From Cercophora sp. LCS_1 (taxonomy: Eukaryota; Ascomycota; Sordariomycetes; Sordariales; Lasiosphaeriaceae): a stretch of DNA of 64,000 bases. Below the pieces are notes generated by a model. It was not told where the DNA came from. It ran no database searches and saw nothing but the letters and a program-made list of their open reading frames with translations. A program made the position numbers and the translations under genes. Of the stretch, positions 31,875-42,786 are shown in pieces (position 1 is the stretch's first letter; each line of letters begins with the position of its first letter). The DNA lies in contig JAPZLL010000005.1 of assembly GCA_036250225.1 (NCBI GenBank), positions 558,001-622,000 of the forward strand, written 5' to 3'.

Positions 31875-33437
31875 TTATCGCCTCCTCCGAAACCTGCTGT
31901 TGTGCGCCGGACCACCTTTAGATCCCGTGTTCTTCAACTTCAACCGTTTGAAGTTGGCATGTGCTGTCGCCTTGACCTTGCGTACCGCCTTCGTTACAAC
32001 ACCCTCCTTCTTCTTGGCCTCTGGCTTCTCAACAGTCTTGGTCTTCTTCATCTTTTTCTTGGCGACCTCTTCCTCTTCTTCCGAAGACTGGCCGTCAAAG
32101 TCTGACCCCGATTGCAGCTCGTCTCGAAGCTCGTTGTCGTCGTTTTCAGCGACCTTGGTTGTGTCGAACTGTGTCTCCGGAACCACATCGTCATCGTCCT
32201 CTCCGCTTCCATCTTGCTCCCCAGCCACCATGGCTGGTCGCTTCATCCTCGTTGGCTTGAGATTAGACCGTCGGGTTGTGCGCTTCTGGCCCTTCTTCTT
32301 GTACACCCTCAGTGGCTGCCCACGATCGAGTTGCTCCTCCTCAGAGCTATCGTAGATATTTTCGTCGTCGAACCCGCCCAACAAGACCGGCTTCTCGGGT
32401 TTGTACTTTGGCTCGCTCACCACCTGGCTATCCCCAACCTCGACACCACCGGGCTTCTTCTCCGCAGCGGCGGCAGCAGGCGGCTTGGCAACAGGTTTCC
32501 CAACGATGCCCTCGGCCTCCATCTCCATCTCCCTGAGCGCATCAAGCTCGTCATCCGCTGCCTCCTCTTCCATTTTCCTCAGCCCTGCTACCACACTACT
32601 CAAGCTCCGCCCCAGCGGTTTTTTTGGCAGCCTCAGCGGCCCGACCTTCCACTCTCCATTTTCGTCCACCACGTCCAATGGCGGCCCAGCCCGTCTCCTC
32701 AGAAACGCTGGTGTCGCAAACTGTAGCTTTGATACCCTACCACTACCCCCAGTCGACGGCGTCTTTTTCGGCCCGTTCCCTTGTCCCTCGTTCAGCGGCG
32801 TCGTCATGCCCGCAATGTGTCTGAACCGGCTCCCTGTGACGGGTGTCTTGTCGATACGGTGGCTGCGACGGCTGCTCGGCGTTGCGGCTTGTTGACTGTT
32901 GGAGTGAGACGGAGTCTGAGCGAGGAGGTCAAAGAGACCCAGCACTCGGCCATCTCTCTGTGGGGTGGGGCCGATCGAGGTCGGCACGGCTGGGGAGAAG
33001 AGCTGGCGGCTGATGGTCGGAGTGGTGATTTCGGCTGGGGGGCCGGGGAGGTCAGCGGGGAGGTGCTGCTGGCTCGATTTCCGCGGTGTTTGGGTAGGTC
33101 GCGGGCGCTTCGAAGGGGTCGCGGGCGGGAGGGTCTCGGATGGCTTGCGCTTGTGCGAATTGACTGGGGCTTCGGCGGAGGTTTTGCCGGCGATGATGTC
33201 CCGAAATTTGTTGTACTGCTTGTATTTGAGAGCTTCAAGTATTCTGATTAGCATTTGGGGACATTGCGGCTGTAGAGCGAGCCAAGGCGACGTACCGATG
33301 TCGGGATTTTGCTTGATGTCGTTGCGGCTTGGCTTGGAGCCATCATGGGACTTGGCCCAGTCGTTTTCCCATGCTTTAAGTTGAACGCGCAATTCTTGAG
33401 ATTGCGCCTCATACTGGGCTTTCGTTTGGGTGTCCAT
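31875..33437 (-). CDS. SLD2: DNA replication regulator Sld2
   Basis: CDK substrate that, once phosphorylated, binds Dpb11 and allows origin firing. Exons 33437-33296 and 33232-31875 give 499 aa. The N-terminal helix (QELRVQLKAWENDWAKSHDG followed by PDIALKYKQYNKFRD) is the Sld2/RecQL4 signature and appears only after removing a 63-nt intron. The middle is basic, with many minimal CDK sites (TP in TPSKRPRPTQTPRK, SP in QLFSPAVP, further TPs to about residue 240), as expected for a multisite CDK target. ATPAFLRRR and LPKKPLGRSLSSVVAGLRKM are fungal-type conserved blocks. An acidic C-terminal half ends in a basic tail. The shared promoter carries an MCB palindrome. Confidence 0.92.
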   Translation of the reverse strand: MDTQTKAQYEAQSQELRVQLKAWENDWAKSHDGSKPSRNDIKQNPDIGTSPWLALQPQCPQMLIRILEALKYKQYNKFRDIIAGKTSAEAPVNSHKRKPSETLPPATPSKRPRPTQTPRKSSQQHLPADLPGPPAEITTPTISRQLFSPAVPTSIGPTPQRDGRVLGLFDLLAQTPSHSNSQQAATPSSRRSHRIDKTPVTGSRFRHIAGMTTPLNEGQGNGPKKTPSTGGSGRVSKLQFATPAFLRRRAGPPLDVVDENGEWKVGPLRLPKKPLGRSLSSVVAGLRKMEEEAADDELDALREMEMEAEGIVGKPVAKPPAAAAAEKKPGGVEVGDSQVVSEPKYKPEKPVLLGGFDDENIYDSSEEEQLDRGQPLRVYKKKGQKRTTRRSNLKPTRMKRPAMVAGEQDGSGEDDDDVVPETQFDTTKVAENDDNELRDELQSGSDFDGQSSEEEEEVAKKKMKKTKTVEKPEAKKKEGVVTKAVRKVKATAHANFKRLKLKNTGSKGGPAHNSRFRRRR

Positions 33438-33747
33438 CGCTCAAGATAGCATATAATACGTCTGTCTTGGGTTGTGGAATTTAGGAGCCCGGCATGCAAC
33501 TTGAGGTTGAGGTAAGGTCGAAGGGTTCGGTGATGGTTCAGTGTGCACGGTGCTGGATTCCAAGACGCGTCGCAACGCGTCTTGGTAGACGAAGAAATTG
33601 GCGCCCCGCCCCCGCAACACGGAAGCTTATCGCGCCAAGAGACTGCTGCGGGTCCCGGGCGCTTCAACGGCGGCGGCAGTCTGCCGAGGGACCCCGCGAA
33701 TTGCTTCACCGCTTACACCTTTTACGCCCCCTCGGACATCCCAATCC
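33438..33747. promoter_or_regulatory. Divergent SLD2/RING-E3 promoter
   Basis: A compact 310-bp region between two start codons. It contains the ACGCGT inverted repeat described separately. The frame upstream of the RING ATG is open but begins with TTG and lacks conserved content. Confidence 0.6.
33560..33585. promoter_or_regulatory. Perfect 11-bp inverted repeat carrying two MCB boxes
   Basis: Left arm CCAAGACGCGT (33560-33570), spacer CGCA, right arm ACGCGTCTTGG (33575-33585). Each arm contains ACGCGT, the MBF-bound Mlu cell-cycle box of yeasts. It lies 123 bp before the SLD2 ATG and 163 bp before the RING ATG. G1/S control is inferred from the motif and the role of Sld2. Confidence 0.65.
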
Positions 33748-34914
33748 ATGGCCACAAACGACCACGCCGTAGACGACATTCAGGCTCGCGTGCTACAGAC
33801 AACTCTGAAAGAAATATCCTCGTCGCGACAGGACAGCGATGGTCCCTCGAATTCCGCAGACTGCTGCGTCATCTGCCTTGATGCGATCTCAGAGCCCTGC
33901 ACGGCACTTCCCTGCGCGCACACCCATTTCGACGTTCTCTGTCTCCTGAGCTGGCTCGAGCAGCGGTCGGCATGCCCGCTATGCAAAGCAAACGTTTATA
34001 AGGTCCGTTACAAGAATGAAAAGGACAACGACATTATCTACCGTGTGCCGAACGCTTCGCGACCTCGAAACATTGAGCAAAACGGAGAGCAACGCTCCAC
34101 GGACTATCTAAGGAGGAGGCAGAGACGGCACAGTCTGGAAAGGGATAGAGGGCCAGCGGACCATCTGCTCTCGCGACCAGCCGAGGCGATAGAACGGCGC
34201 CGTCACGTCTACCGCCGCCAACTTTACTCGCTCCGTATGCACCAACACCTCGGCCGCCACGGCGCAACAACTAACCACGGTAATCCAGATGTCGGCTCCA
34301 ACCGACATTCGCAGTATAGGCTTCCTCCCACTCCCACCGAATTCTCTACAACGCCGCACCTCGTCTCGCGCGCGAGGCTCTGGATCCGACGAGAGCTACA
34401 GGTGTTCTCCTTCCTCTCCGATCCAGATTCGCACGAAACCGTTGATGGCGCAGAGGATCCAACTTCAACCCAAGACACAGGAACAAGTTCCCGTCGACGA
34501 GATAACGCCGAGTTCCTCCTCGAATACATCATAGCTATCTTGAAAACCGTTGACATGCAAGGCAGCGCCGGACAGGCGGAGGACATGCTGTCCGACTTTT
34601 TAGGCCGTAACCACACGAGGCTATTCCTACACGAGCTACGGAACTGGCTACGGAGTCCGAGCCAATCGCTCATCGCCTGGGATCGCGAAGTGAAATATGA
34701 CGAAAACCAGAACCCGAGGGTTGGGCCAGATGATAATGCCATATCAGATGAACGGCCCGGCCAAAGGTATAGCGAAAGGAGTGAAGAGCAGTCATCTCTG
34801 AGGCGCGAGGGGGGTGGCGATTACTGGCGAGCATCAGGGTCTGATCGCAAGAGAAGACATCGGCCGCATGGTGACATGGATGACCGTCCTACAAGTAGAA
34901 CACGAGGAACGTGA
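33748..34914 (+). CDS. RING-type E3 ubiquitin ligase, TOPORS-like
   Basis: Predicted ubiquitin (possibly SUMO-related) E3 ligase, 388 aa in one exon. The RING lies at about residues 38-80: CCVICLDAISE, then PCAHTHFDVLCLLSWLEQ and CPLCKANVYKVRY. The middle pair is unusual, with C-x-H-x3-D-x2-C where a Cys or His is normally found, so an Asp may serve as a zinc ligand. The middle is Arg/Gln-rich with charged repeats. A C-terminal helical part (LLEYIIAIL, FLGRNHTRLFLHELRNWLRSP) resembles the region that follows RING domains in TOPORS-like proteins. The ATG at 33748 has ACCATGG-like context (TCCATGG). Substrates unknown. Confidence 0.85.
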   Translation: MATNDHAVDDIQARVLQTTLKEISSSRQDSDGPSNSADCCVICLDAISEPCTALPCAHTHFDVLCLLSWLEQRSACPLCKANVYKVRYKNEKDNDIIYRVPNASRPRNIEQNGEQRSTDYLRRRQRRHSLERDRGPADHLLSRPAEAIERRRHVYRRQLYSLRMHQHLGRHGATTNHGNPDVGSNRHSQYRLPPTPTEFSTTPHLVSRARLWIRRELQVFSFLSDPDSHETVDGAEDPTSTQDTGTSSRRRDNAEFLLEYIIAILKTVDMQGSAGQAEDMLSDFLGRNHTRLFLHELRNWLRSPSQSLIAWDREVKYDENQNPRVGPDDNAISDERPGQRYSERSEEQSSLRREGGGDYWRASGSDRKRRHRPHGDMDDRPTSRTRGT

Positions 34915-36298
34915 CGTCTGATTACGCCGCAGGCCCCCCACATCCGTTTGGTCGTCCAGCGGAGCGTCCAGATCCCAGTGCTTCGACTCATAATGTGCTT
35001 GGAATCTAAGACTTTCGATATTCCTCTCTACCTTGCAGGCGTTGGGTTGATACCAAAACCAAGCCTTTGGTTCATAACGAGGATACTGGCAAGTTCCTTG
35101 ATACAATAAACGGCACCCTGGAATATTCGTCCACCGAAAAGGAGTATCCAAAATTCCAGTGCATCGCTCGACATTCGGATGCCTTGAAATGCATTGGACT
35201 TTGTGTTGACACCCATCGTATTGCATAATACCTGTCTAGGCTACTTGCAGTGGCATCAACTGGATTCAGTGCGCCGATTTTCTTTGCCACCCACTTGGCT
35301 GGATACATTATGAGACTACATCCGGTGGCACAAAGAGACCATGTACAGATCAAGAGTATTTCGGTGGGAATGGCCCTTCGAGCATCAGGCAGGCCTGTCA
35401 GGCGGAGGGCGGTCCTCTTTGCAAGGATAACGAGTTCCAATTCCAAGCCGACCCTGAGCGACGAAAAGAACAAAAACCAACCCAAATGGAACGCAGCCCT
35501 CCAACTATCCGTGATGCAATCTGGTGGAGGAGATAGTGCATGATGCGATGGTGCCAACGAATTATCTTGTACAAAGAGAAACACGCCTTCCTCCTGGATG
35601 CTCAATGTCCGCTTTCGTTCTTGTCCCTGGCCTTCTACTCTCTTCTCCTCTAGCCCTCCCTGCTGGGGATACCGTCTACGCCATCTCCGCTCAACAGCAT
35701 CGCCGCCAACTGCTAGGTCGTCAACCAGCCCATGGATAACCAAAGGAAAAACACACAGTAGAATGAAACACACGCAGACACACCCAGCCATTGCTTCCAT
35801 TGCCTCTCCCTTTCCGGGTCGAGGTCAACAACACCGGTGACAAGCTCACGGTTCAGATCAGCCACATCAACACCCAACTCTCCATTCGCATCAGCCACTT
35901 CTTCACCCGCATCAACACTCATGCCCGAGTTTATCTTCACTTGCTCGTTTGCATCCGCATCCGCATCCGCCTTCACTTTCACGTCCATATCCACATCCAC
36001 ATTCACACTTACACCCACATTATCTTCTTCGTCACCACTGCACGAACTCATCACAACGCCGCCTGCATCAGACACCACCTTCTCCGCTAAATGACCAAGT
36101 CAGTAACCGTAAACCAGGAGCCTCTTGTTCGCGAAACGTAGCAGTAAACTAATCTGGTCCCCGATCCTTCGATGATGCCTTGCGCCCCAAAGTTTTACAA
36201 GGAACAGATTTGTAGTCTTGGTGGTGGTGACAAAAAGATAAAAGTTAGGGGGAGGAAAACAAAAGCAAAAGTATGATGGTGGTGGTACGATAAAATAA
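34915..36298. other. Intergenic with low-complexity hexanucleotide-like tract; weak ORFs
   Basis: About 1.38 kb between the convergent ends of the RING gene and RPN3. Two overlapping minus-strand frames exist: 35713-36078, acidic, Val/Asp/Ala-rich with a hydrophobic end; and 35072-35800, with a hydrophobic start. Neither has a recognisable domain or a convincing splice join, so I do not call them genes, but a fast-evolving secreted or membrane protein is possible. Confidence 0.35.
35866..36030. repeat. Degenerate CAT/CAC-rich tandem tract
   Basis: Degenerate short-period repeats on the plus strand, such as CATCCG repeated in series near 35957-35970 and CACATT/CACCCA units after it. Read on the minus strand it encodes Val-Asp and Ala-Asp dipeptide runs. 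Looks like slippage-derived low-complexity sequence. Confidence 0.6.
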
Positions 36299-38164
36299 TT
36301 ACATGCCCTCGAACTCGCCGCCGAGGTCGTCCTCATCCAGATCGCCCTCCTGGATCTCCTTGGCCATCTCGCGCTCACGCTCACGCGCCTCCTGGGCGTT
36401 CTTGAGCTCCAGGCGGTGCTGGTTCATGGGGAATCGCATCGCCTACAACCGCGTTAGCCAACTTCCAAACGGTAGCGTTGAAGCCCAAGAAAAGTCACAT
36501 ACCTTGACACTCTCGTCGTGCAACGCCAAGCACGCCCGGATGCGATCGTGGAACGCCTCGCCGGGCTCGCGTGTTGCGTACACGTCGCCAATCTCCTTGC
36601 TCTTCATGAATCCCCTTTCGCGATCGAGCGTAGCCTCGATCACACCGTCCCTGATCGCCTTGGCCACAATGTACTCAGCACTCTCCTCGGAGCCCAAATG
36701 CAAGCGAATGCAGATATCGCGGAGCGAGATACGGCTGTAGCTCAAGCTCATCATGCGGATGCCCGTCCTGATGACGTTTTGCCGGAGACGGAGGATGAGG
36801 GTGTATGTGCCATCACGACGGAAGGTGTCAGCGTGGTCCGCGATAATGGTCTCGAAGTCTTCCAAGTTGCCGACACGAACAGCCTGGACCAGAAGGAAGT
36901 AAGGGTGCAGAGAGGCCTCCATCGTCGCCTGCCGGAACGTTGCACGCTCGGGAATATCGCCCATGAGCAGCTCGACAACGAGCAGAAGCTTGGTTGCCGT
37001 CTGACTGAAGCCAAGAGCGCATGCACTGGAGGGAGCCTTACGAGTTGCCGCGGTGAGGTGCTCATGGGCTTCAGTATAGCGTAATTGAATCGCGCGAACA
37101 CGACCCAAATAGTACAGGAAACGGGCGACTTGGTTATTGGCAGCATTTTCGGGGAACTGGGTGTGCGAAACCAAGAGATCGGCTTGTGAGATATGCGAGG
37201 TCAGGAGGTAGTTTCGGAGCAGGAGTACAATGACCGAGGCCTGTGTATCGATATCCTTTCGTAAGACGGCGGTCCGGAGAGCCGCGAGCAGGGTTGGCCG
37301 GATGGAGACGATCGGTGACTGAGGAGAAGGAGGGAGCGGCGCGAGCTGTTCGGCGAAAAGCGAGAAGTAGAAGTAAACTTTGGCGGAGAGACTGTCGAGC
37401 GTGCGACGATTGAGCGACTGCACCCGGTTGGCCAAATGGCTGGAGAACTCAAAACCTCGCTGGAACTGCTTAGTGTCGAATAGAAGAACCTGTGTGAGAA
37501 TACCGAGGAACACGTCGATCTCGGGTATGATTTCCTTGACCTCCTTCTTTGCCCCATTCTTAGACTTCGGCTCGCTATCCACTTCCATCTCGGGACCGGA
37601 CTGACGACCCAGAGAAACATCAGCCCGGCCGATCGCCAACAGCAGCCCCTTGGCAATATGACTGCTGGGAGCGTTTGCGGGAAATGTTTCTGATATGGCC
37701 TGTGCGAGAATGTCGGCGTTGAGACGTTTCCGGATTGACGAGATGGATCGGAGGGCCCGAAGGGAGAATCGTGCATCGAAGAGCGCGATAGCACGATCAA
37801 GGAGCGCGAAGTTGCTCTTGATATCTGTACGAGTAGTTATTTGTTAGAGAACAATACAAAGGAAATGCGTGTCGAAGCGATGAAGCGACATACCATTGAT
37901 AGTCTGCACAACTGGGTCAACCTTGACTGCGCCATCCTCGGACTTATCCAAGTCATCCATGGCGACATCTCCGTCGGCATCGTTCGGAGGGGGGACCGAC
38001 GACTGCTTGGACGCCTTTGATGGCGGAACCACAACAGTCATTTCGTCATCGCCGTCCTTCACGGACTTCTTGCCCTTGGGCTTGAGGTTATCCTTGTCCT
38101 TCATGTCACCTCCCCGGTAGCCGCCGTTCTCAACTGGTTCCTTATCAGGTGTCTTGCCGGGCAT
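36299..38164 (-). CDS. RPN3: 26S proteasome regulatory subunit Rpn3 (PSMD3)
   Basis: Lid subunit of the 19S regulatory particle, a PCI scaffold protein needed for lid assembly. Exons 38164-37894, 37824-36503 and 36442-36299 give 578 aa. A charged N-terminus ends at VDPVVQTIN, followed by DIKSNFALLDRAI. Helical TPR-like repeats carry the family blocks LLLRNYL, ARFLYYLGRVRAIQL and YTEAHEHLTAATRKAP. The PCI domain includes YSRISLRDICIRLHL and SAEYIVAKAIRDGVIEATLD. The last exon supplies FPMNQHRLELKNAQEARERE and the acidic end DLDEDDLGGEFEGM, typical of Rpn3. All three exons are needed for the product; the longest single frame misses both ends. Confidence 0.96.
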
Positions 38165-39639
38165 CTCGACGGCTTCGGGTCTGGATTAGGTAGCAGCCCG
38201 TCGGAGACGGCTGATGGGGGATGGAGGTGGGTGGTGGCGACGATGTGGTGATGCTTCTCGCAAGCACGGATGTGGGCCTTTGGGCGGAACCTCGCGAAGC
38301 GCGCTCCTTGTTGGCACCAACTTCCGACGTGGTGCTTTGTCCGAATGAAAGATGCTGCGCAAACCGAGAAAAAAAGAGCAGGGCTCAGCCGGTGGGATAA
38401 AATTCTACTGCGACCGAGGTCAATGCTCGACGCCGACTGTAGAGTTCGGATTTGTTATGGGGAAAGTGAGAAGACGGCTGTGATGCAAGGAGATCCGTAA
38501 AAGCTCAACCTGGGATTTGAGTAAGGAAGTCAGTCGCCAAACGGACACGGGCCACGGAATCAACGCCGCAGCGTGGAAGGCAGCCGAAGTCACTACGTAC
38601 TGCGCTTGGCCACACACAGTGCCGGGCAACCTGGTTCCACGCGCCAGCCTGAACCTGTGTGCTGCGGCTGCAAGGGTACCTGGGACACGCCGGAATATGA
38701 TGCGCCTATCTCAGCTTACCGCATGCTTCCCGCACAAATCTGTTAGCGGGCTAACTCGCGTTGATTCCAGCTTCGCTCCTGCCGTCGCAGCTACAGGGAT
38801 TATTGATCCCTAAGCTCGCAAGGTGGCTCCACTCACAGCAGAGCGGGTACTCTGTGACGTTGTCCAGATGCTGCCTAGCCTCATCAATACGCAATATGTA
38901 TAATCACGTGCTCACTGATTGCTCGCTGATATTTACTTGCTCTACATTCGTAGGTTCAATGCATTTGATCTCCATGGTTGGATTCGGTTACTTTGACCAG
39001 CTACCATGCGCAGAACACGGGTGGGTGGAGAGATAATCATTTGATCAGGAACGGAGAACAAACCTTTTCTCAGAAAGGATTCTTGCTTCAATCCTGGTTC
39101 TGGCAATCCAGCGCGGGAATAAGGAAAACACTCTCCGACCACCTACATGCAGGTTAGCTACAAATATCATGACTATGTGCCTCACCTTTTGGAGGTCACT
39201 GCAAACGGAATGCTGGGGATCACACGATAGTTCTGGCGCATGACCAACATGGTTCCTCCCCAATACCGACGACTCCGCGTGCAACCCCCACTCCCGCCAA
39301 CTCGATGTTTGAACCGTCTCCAAGTGCACTATACCTACTGGTGCTCTTCGTCTCCAAGGTTCAAGTCTCCAAGGGCCTTCTCTGACAATCACGTCGCTCA
39401 GATGTGCATCGCCGTATTTGCAAATCGGGATTCTACATTTCTGCCTCTCAGACACGATCCCGTTATGAACTGTTCTCTGCGTGTCCCTGCCACCCAATAG
39501 TCGACCAAAACGCCATCTGTTCCTTGATAACCATAGGGTCTGGGAAGCCCGTTACTCGTTAAGACACTACGGAACCCGAAGCCCGAACCCCAACGCCAAA
39601 AAGCAGAATCCTCCCTGTTGAGCAAGCGTCCCTTGTCTT
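38165..39639. other. Intergenic, RPN3 promoter and TAF12 3' region
   Basis: About 1.48 kb. A CACGTG palindrome lies near 38905 in an AT-rich patch. Short frames such as 39045-39497 (minus) show no domain. No proteasome-gene control element (Rpn4 PACE-type) was seen close to the RPN3 start. Confidence 0.4.
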
Positions 39640-41744
39640 CTAGAGATCACCCTTGCCAGGCATTACCTTGGCCGCCTGCACAGCGCTCATCTTGGTAATC
39701 CACTGCGCATTCGGCTGAACCTTGCGAACCGTCCGAAGCTCGTCGCTAGAGTAGCCCGGGATGCGGATGTTGTAGGTTCTCTCCAGAACAAGCTGAATGT
39801 CGCGGATCTCAAGTACCTTGGAGCCTCGTTCCTTGGCGATACGACAGGCCGCGTGTAGAACATCGTCGACAAAGTGGTCTGCGAGGTTAAGGACAGTCTG
39901 TTCCAGATTAGAGAGTGCTTGGAAATCATTCAGCAGCATCTTGAAGGACTCACCTCCTCCACATCGGGGGTCAGCATGCTCCCCTCTTGTCCCTCGGCCG
40001 TGCCGCCGCAGACCTGCCTCACCAACTCGTCCAGCTTCTTCTTGTTCAGTACTCTCTCGCCCTCTCCCTCCATCTGGTAAGCCGGGGTCTTAGCCAGAGC
40101 AGGCTGGCCCATAACACCACCCGCAATGCCAGTTCCACTACTATATGTCGGCCGACCATTGCCAACACCACCAACGGGGGCAACAGACGTCGGGATCTGT
40201 GTCGCCTTCTCCGGCAGTACCTTTGGGATCGGCATCTTGGATTGGATGGTCTGTCCCGCCGTTTGCGCGGCCGGATGGGCGTGCGAATGTCCGGGTTGTG
40301 CTGCACCGGCAATGCCAGGCGCGGAGCCGGGTGTTGTCCCAGGTGGCCCGCTCAAACTACCGGGTCGCGGCTGCTGCGCCATAGAGATGGCTGCGGCGTG
40401 AGTGAGTGGGCGAATACCAGTGTTGGTGGGCGTGGCCGATTGAGGAGTTTGCACCCGCGCAGAAGCTTGAGTGGGAGTCCCCGCTGCCTGTTGCAATCCG
40501 TTTCCTCCTATACCCGCGGCTAAGGCAGTATTGATTGGGAGGGGCGCCGAAATATTCGTCTGTTGCTGCGGCTGCGTACCAGGTTCAATTTTGACCTGAG
40601 CGTGATGGGGTGGTTGCGACACAGGAGGGTGGGTGGCCAGAGGCTGCTGCATCGTAGGAGAAGCTTGGGCCTGAGAATTGGCAATACCTTGATTTTGAGG
40701 CCCTTTATTTGCGAGTGGGTTGGTGCCTGCCATCCGACCAGCGGCCAACTGCTGGTTTTTCGCTGCTTCAATAGCAGCATTGACCGTCGCCGTCGACTGC
40801 TGCATTGGCCCACCAGCAACACCCTGTGCAGCCGGCGGCATGGCCATGCCTGGTTGCCCAGCTGGTTGCCGCACAGGAGCTTGGGGGCGCATCTGGTTCC
40901 CCGTTTGCGCCGTCGAGCCCTGCGCCGCAGCCGCGTCGTTGGCTACTTGCTTTTGAGCACCAGCTGGCGCGGCATAGTTTTTGCGGATTGTTGCGGCAAA
41001 CTGGTTTGCGTCGTTGTACTGCTTCAGATAACCCGCCCTCCGCTCCGTGTAAGCCTTCTCCTCGTCGGCCGTCATTGGGGCAGACGCCGCGTTCTGCTGG
41101 CGGTCCTTGACCATCTGGTCGAATCTGGTGAGCGTAATCTTGGCGGTCTCCATCTGCATCAAGGCCCGGGCGTACTTGTTCCTGGTTTCTGCAACCCACT
41201 TCTCCTTGTCTGTGTCGGGAATCGTGGCCGGGGCTTGGAGTTTGAACTCATTGAGGTGATTCTGGATATGAGCGGGAAGCTGGATTGGCTTCTGTTGCGG
41301 CCCTGCCGTGTTCATTCTCGCTGTTGCACTTGCTGCTGTCGTTGAAGCGACGGCACTTGCTGCTCCTTCTTGGTTCGCGTTGGGTGCAGTCGACGGTTTC
41401 GGTTGTCCCTGAACTTGCTGAGATGCTTGGTTGGGTTGCACCGCCTGTTGCCCTTGTTGAGCCTGCTGCGCTTGCTGGGCCTGTTGCATCTTGCGCTGTT
41501 GGATCTTCCCCACCAGCATCCGTCCAAAGTCGGTGATCTTTTTCTTGGCCTCGGTGTTCTCGATCGTGCCTTGAGCATAGCTATCATGCGTCTTCCAAAG
41601 TTGCGCTAAACCCCGCTCATATTTGGTGCGCTCCTCCTCTGTCAAAAGCTTGATGTTGCGCATCATTTCAGGCCGGTACATAAGGTTCTGAACACCGGGC
41701 GGGTGGGCCCCGCCCCCTTGAGGCTGTCCCTGGGCGGCGTTCAT
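39640..41744 (-). CDS. TAF12: TFIID/SAGA subunit TAF12
   Basis: Histone-fold TAF shared by TFIID and SAGA; pairs with TAF4 or Ada1. Exons 41744-39954 and 39897-39640 give 682 aa. The N-terminal helical part (YRPEMMRNIKLLTEEERTKY, ITDFGRMLVGKIQQRK) is followed by a long Gln/Ala/Pro-rich region, typical of filamentous fungal TAF12. The H2B-like histone fold begins LNKKKLDELVRQVCGG and continues across the intron to TPDVEETVLNLADHFVDDVL, LEIRDIQLVLERTYNIRIPG and SSDELRTVRKVQP. The 56-nt intron (39898-39953) sits within the fold; ignoring it would truncate the protein before the second helix. The start at 41744 is the first ATG. Confidence 0.95.
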
Positions 41745-42786
41745 TATGGGCCGAAACACGACTTCGCGACGGGAGGTATGAATCGACGGGGGCGAGTGAC
41801 GGTTCACCGCGATGTCTCGGCTCGGCAAGGGTCACTGCTCGGAACCGACCTGTGGCCTCACGACAAAAAAGACGCGCCAAAGGCCGACTGGTCGAGAAGC
41901 GGCAATAATGGCACCTAAATCCTCTGAAGGGGTTGAGCTGGAAAAGGTGGAGATGAAACTGATGGGAGGATTGGAGGCTTGAAGTCAAGGAGGAGGATGC
42001 CAGAGATTCCCCAACTGCGTGGGATGGAGTGGCTGGAGCGCGATTCGTGCTGCAATCCGACCGCTGACGGTGTCGATTAAACGGAACTTGCCGAACTCTG
42101 AAAATCTCTACTATTTTAACAGTGCCCTCTTTCTGACCAGTCCCGAAGCAAGGTGTCTGACTGAAGATAACATCCCATTCATTGGTTCTACAATAGATAC
42201 AGACGTGCGTGCGAAATCATTTGCCGTACTCATGAGAGGAACATGTCTATAACACAAATCTATGATACCTCCAGATTCCTCGTGCCATTGATGTAATCGC
42301 ACCGAGGGCAAAACGTAGACAAGAAAACCGCACCCCAACATCTATCGGGTATCATCAATCACGGCGGTACACTGCGCCTCGGTAGTTCCGAGCGTGAACG
42401 GTGAGATCACGCCATCATACAGAAGTTCTGTGCCATCCACGGCCAATGCCCCTCCACCATAACCGCCGATCCACAAACCCGAGGGACCAGACAAAGAAAA
42501 CAACCGGAACTGCAAAAGGTCTCGCCAACCAACACCACATGCCGTCATAACCGTCGCTATGCTCAGCCAGCCCCTGTAAACAAATGCACTTCCCTTGAAT
42601 GAGATGCCACCTGCTCCAATCCTATGTATGCAATGAGATATTATGGTTTGGACTGTTTCGCCACAAGTGTCGTTATGGTCATCACTGCCGTCATCGGCGC
42701 CGTGAACGCGGAACAGTTGTAATGTAAACAATTGCCACCAGTGCCGGGTACAATGATCGGCGGTGACTGGGTATTATCGGGATGCG
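41745..42786. other. TAF12 upstream region and 3' side of the next leftward gene
   Basis: About 1.04 kb. TTTGGCGCG (an E2F-like TTTSGCGC match) lies around 41872-41880, about 130 bp upstream of TAF12. A minus-strand frame at 42342-42731 (129 codons) has a protein-like Gly-rich end (LWIGGYGGGALAVDG) but no recognised family; I leave it uncalled. Confidence 0.4.

Noticed and set aside
35072..35800. 242-codon minus-strand frame with hydrophobic start
   Set aside because: No domain and runs antisense into the RING gene's 3' side; overlaps the other weak frame at 35713. Kept only as part of an uncertain interval.
39640..39939. Separate small gene starting at an internal ATG before the TAF12 C-terminal half
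   Set aside because: The first residues of that frame are intron sequence; splicing 39898-39953 joins the two halves of the histone fold.
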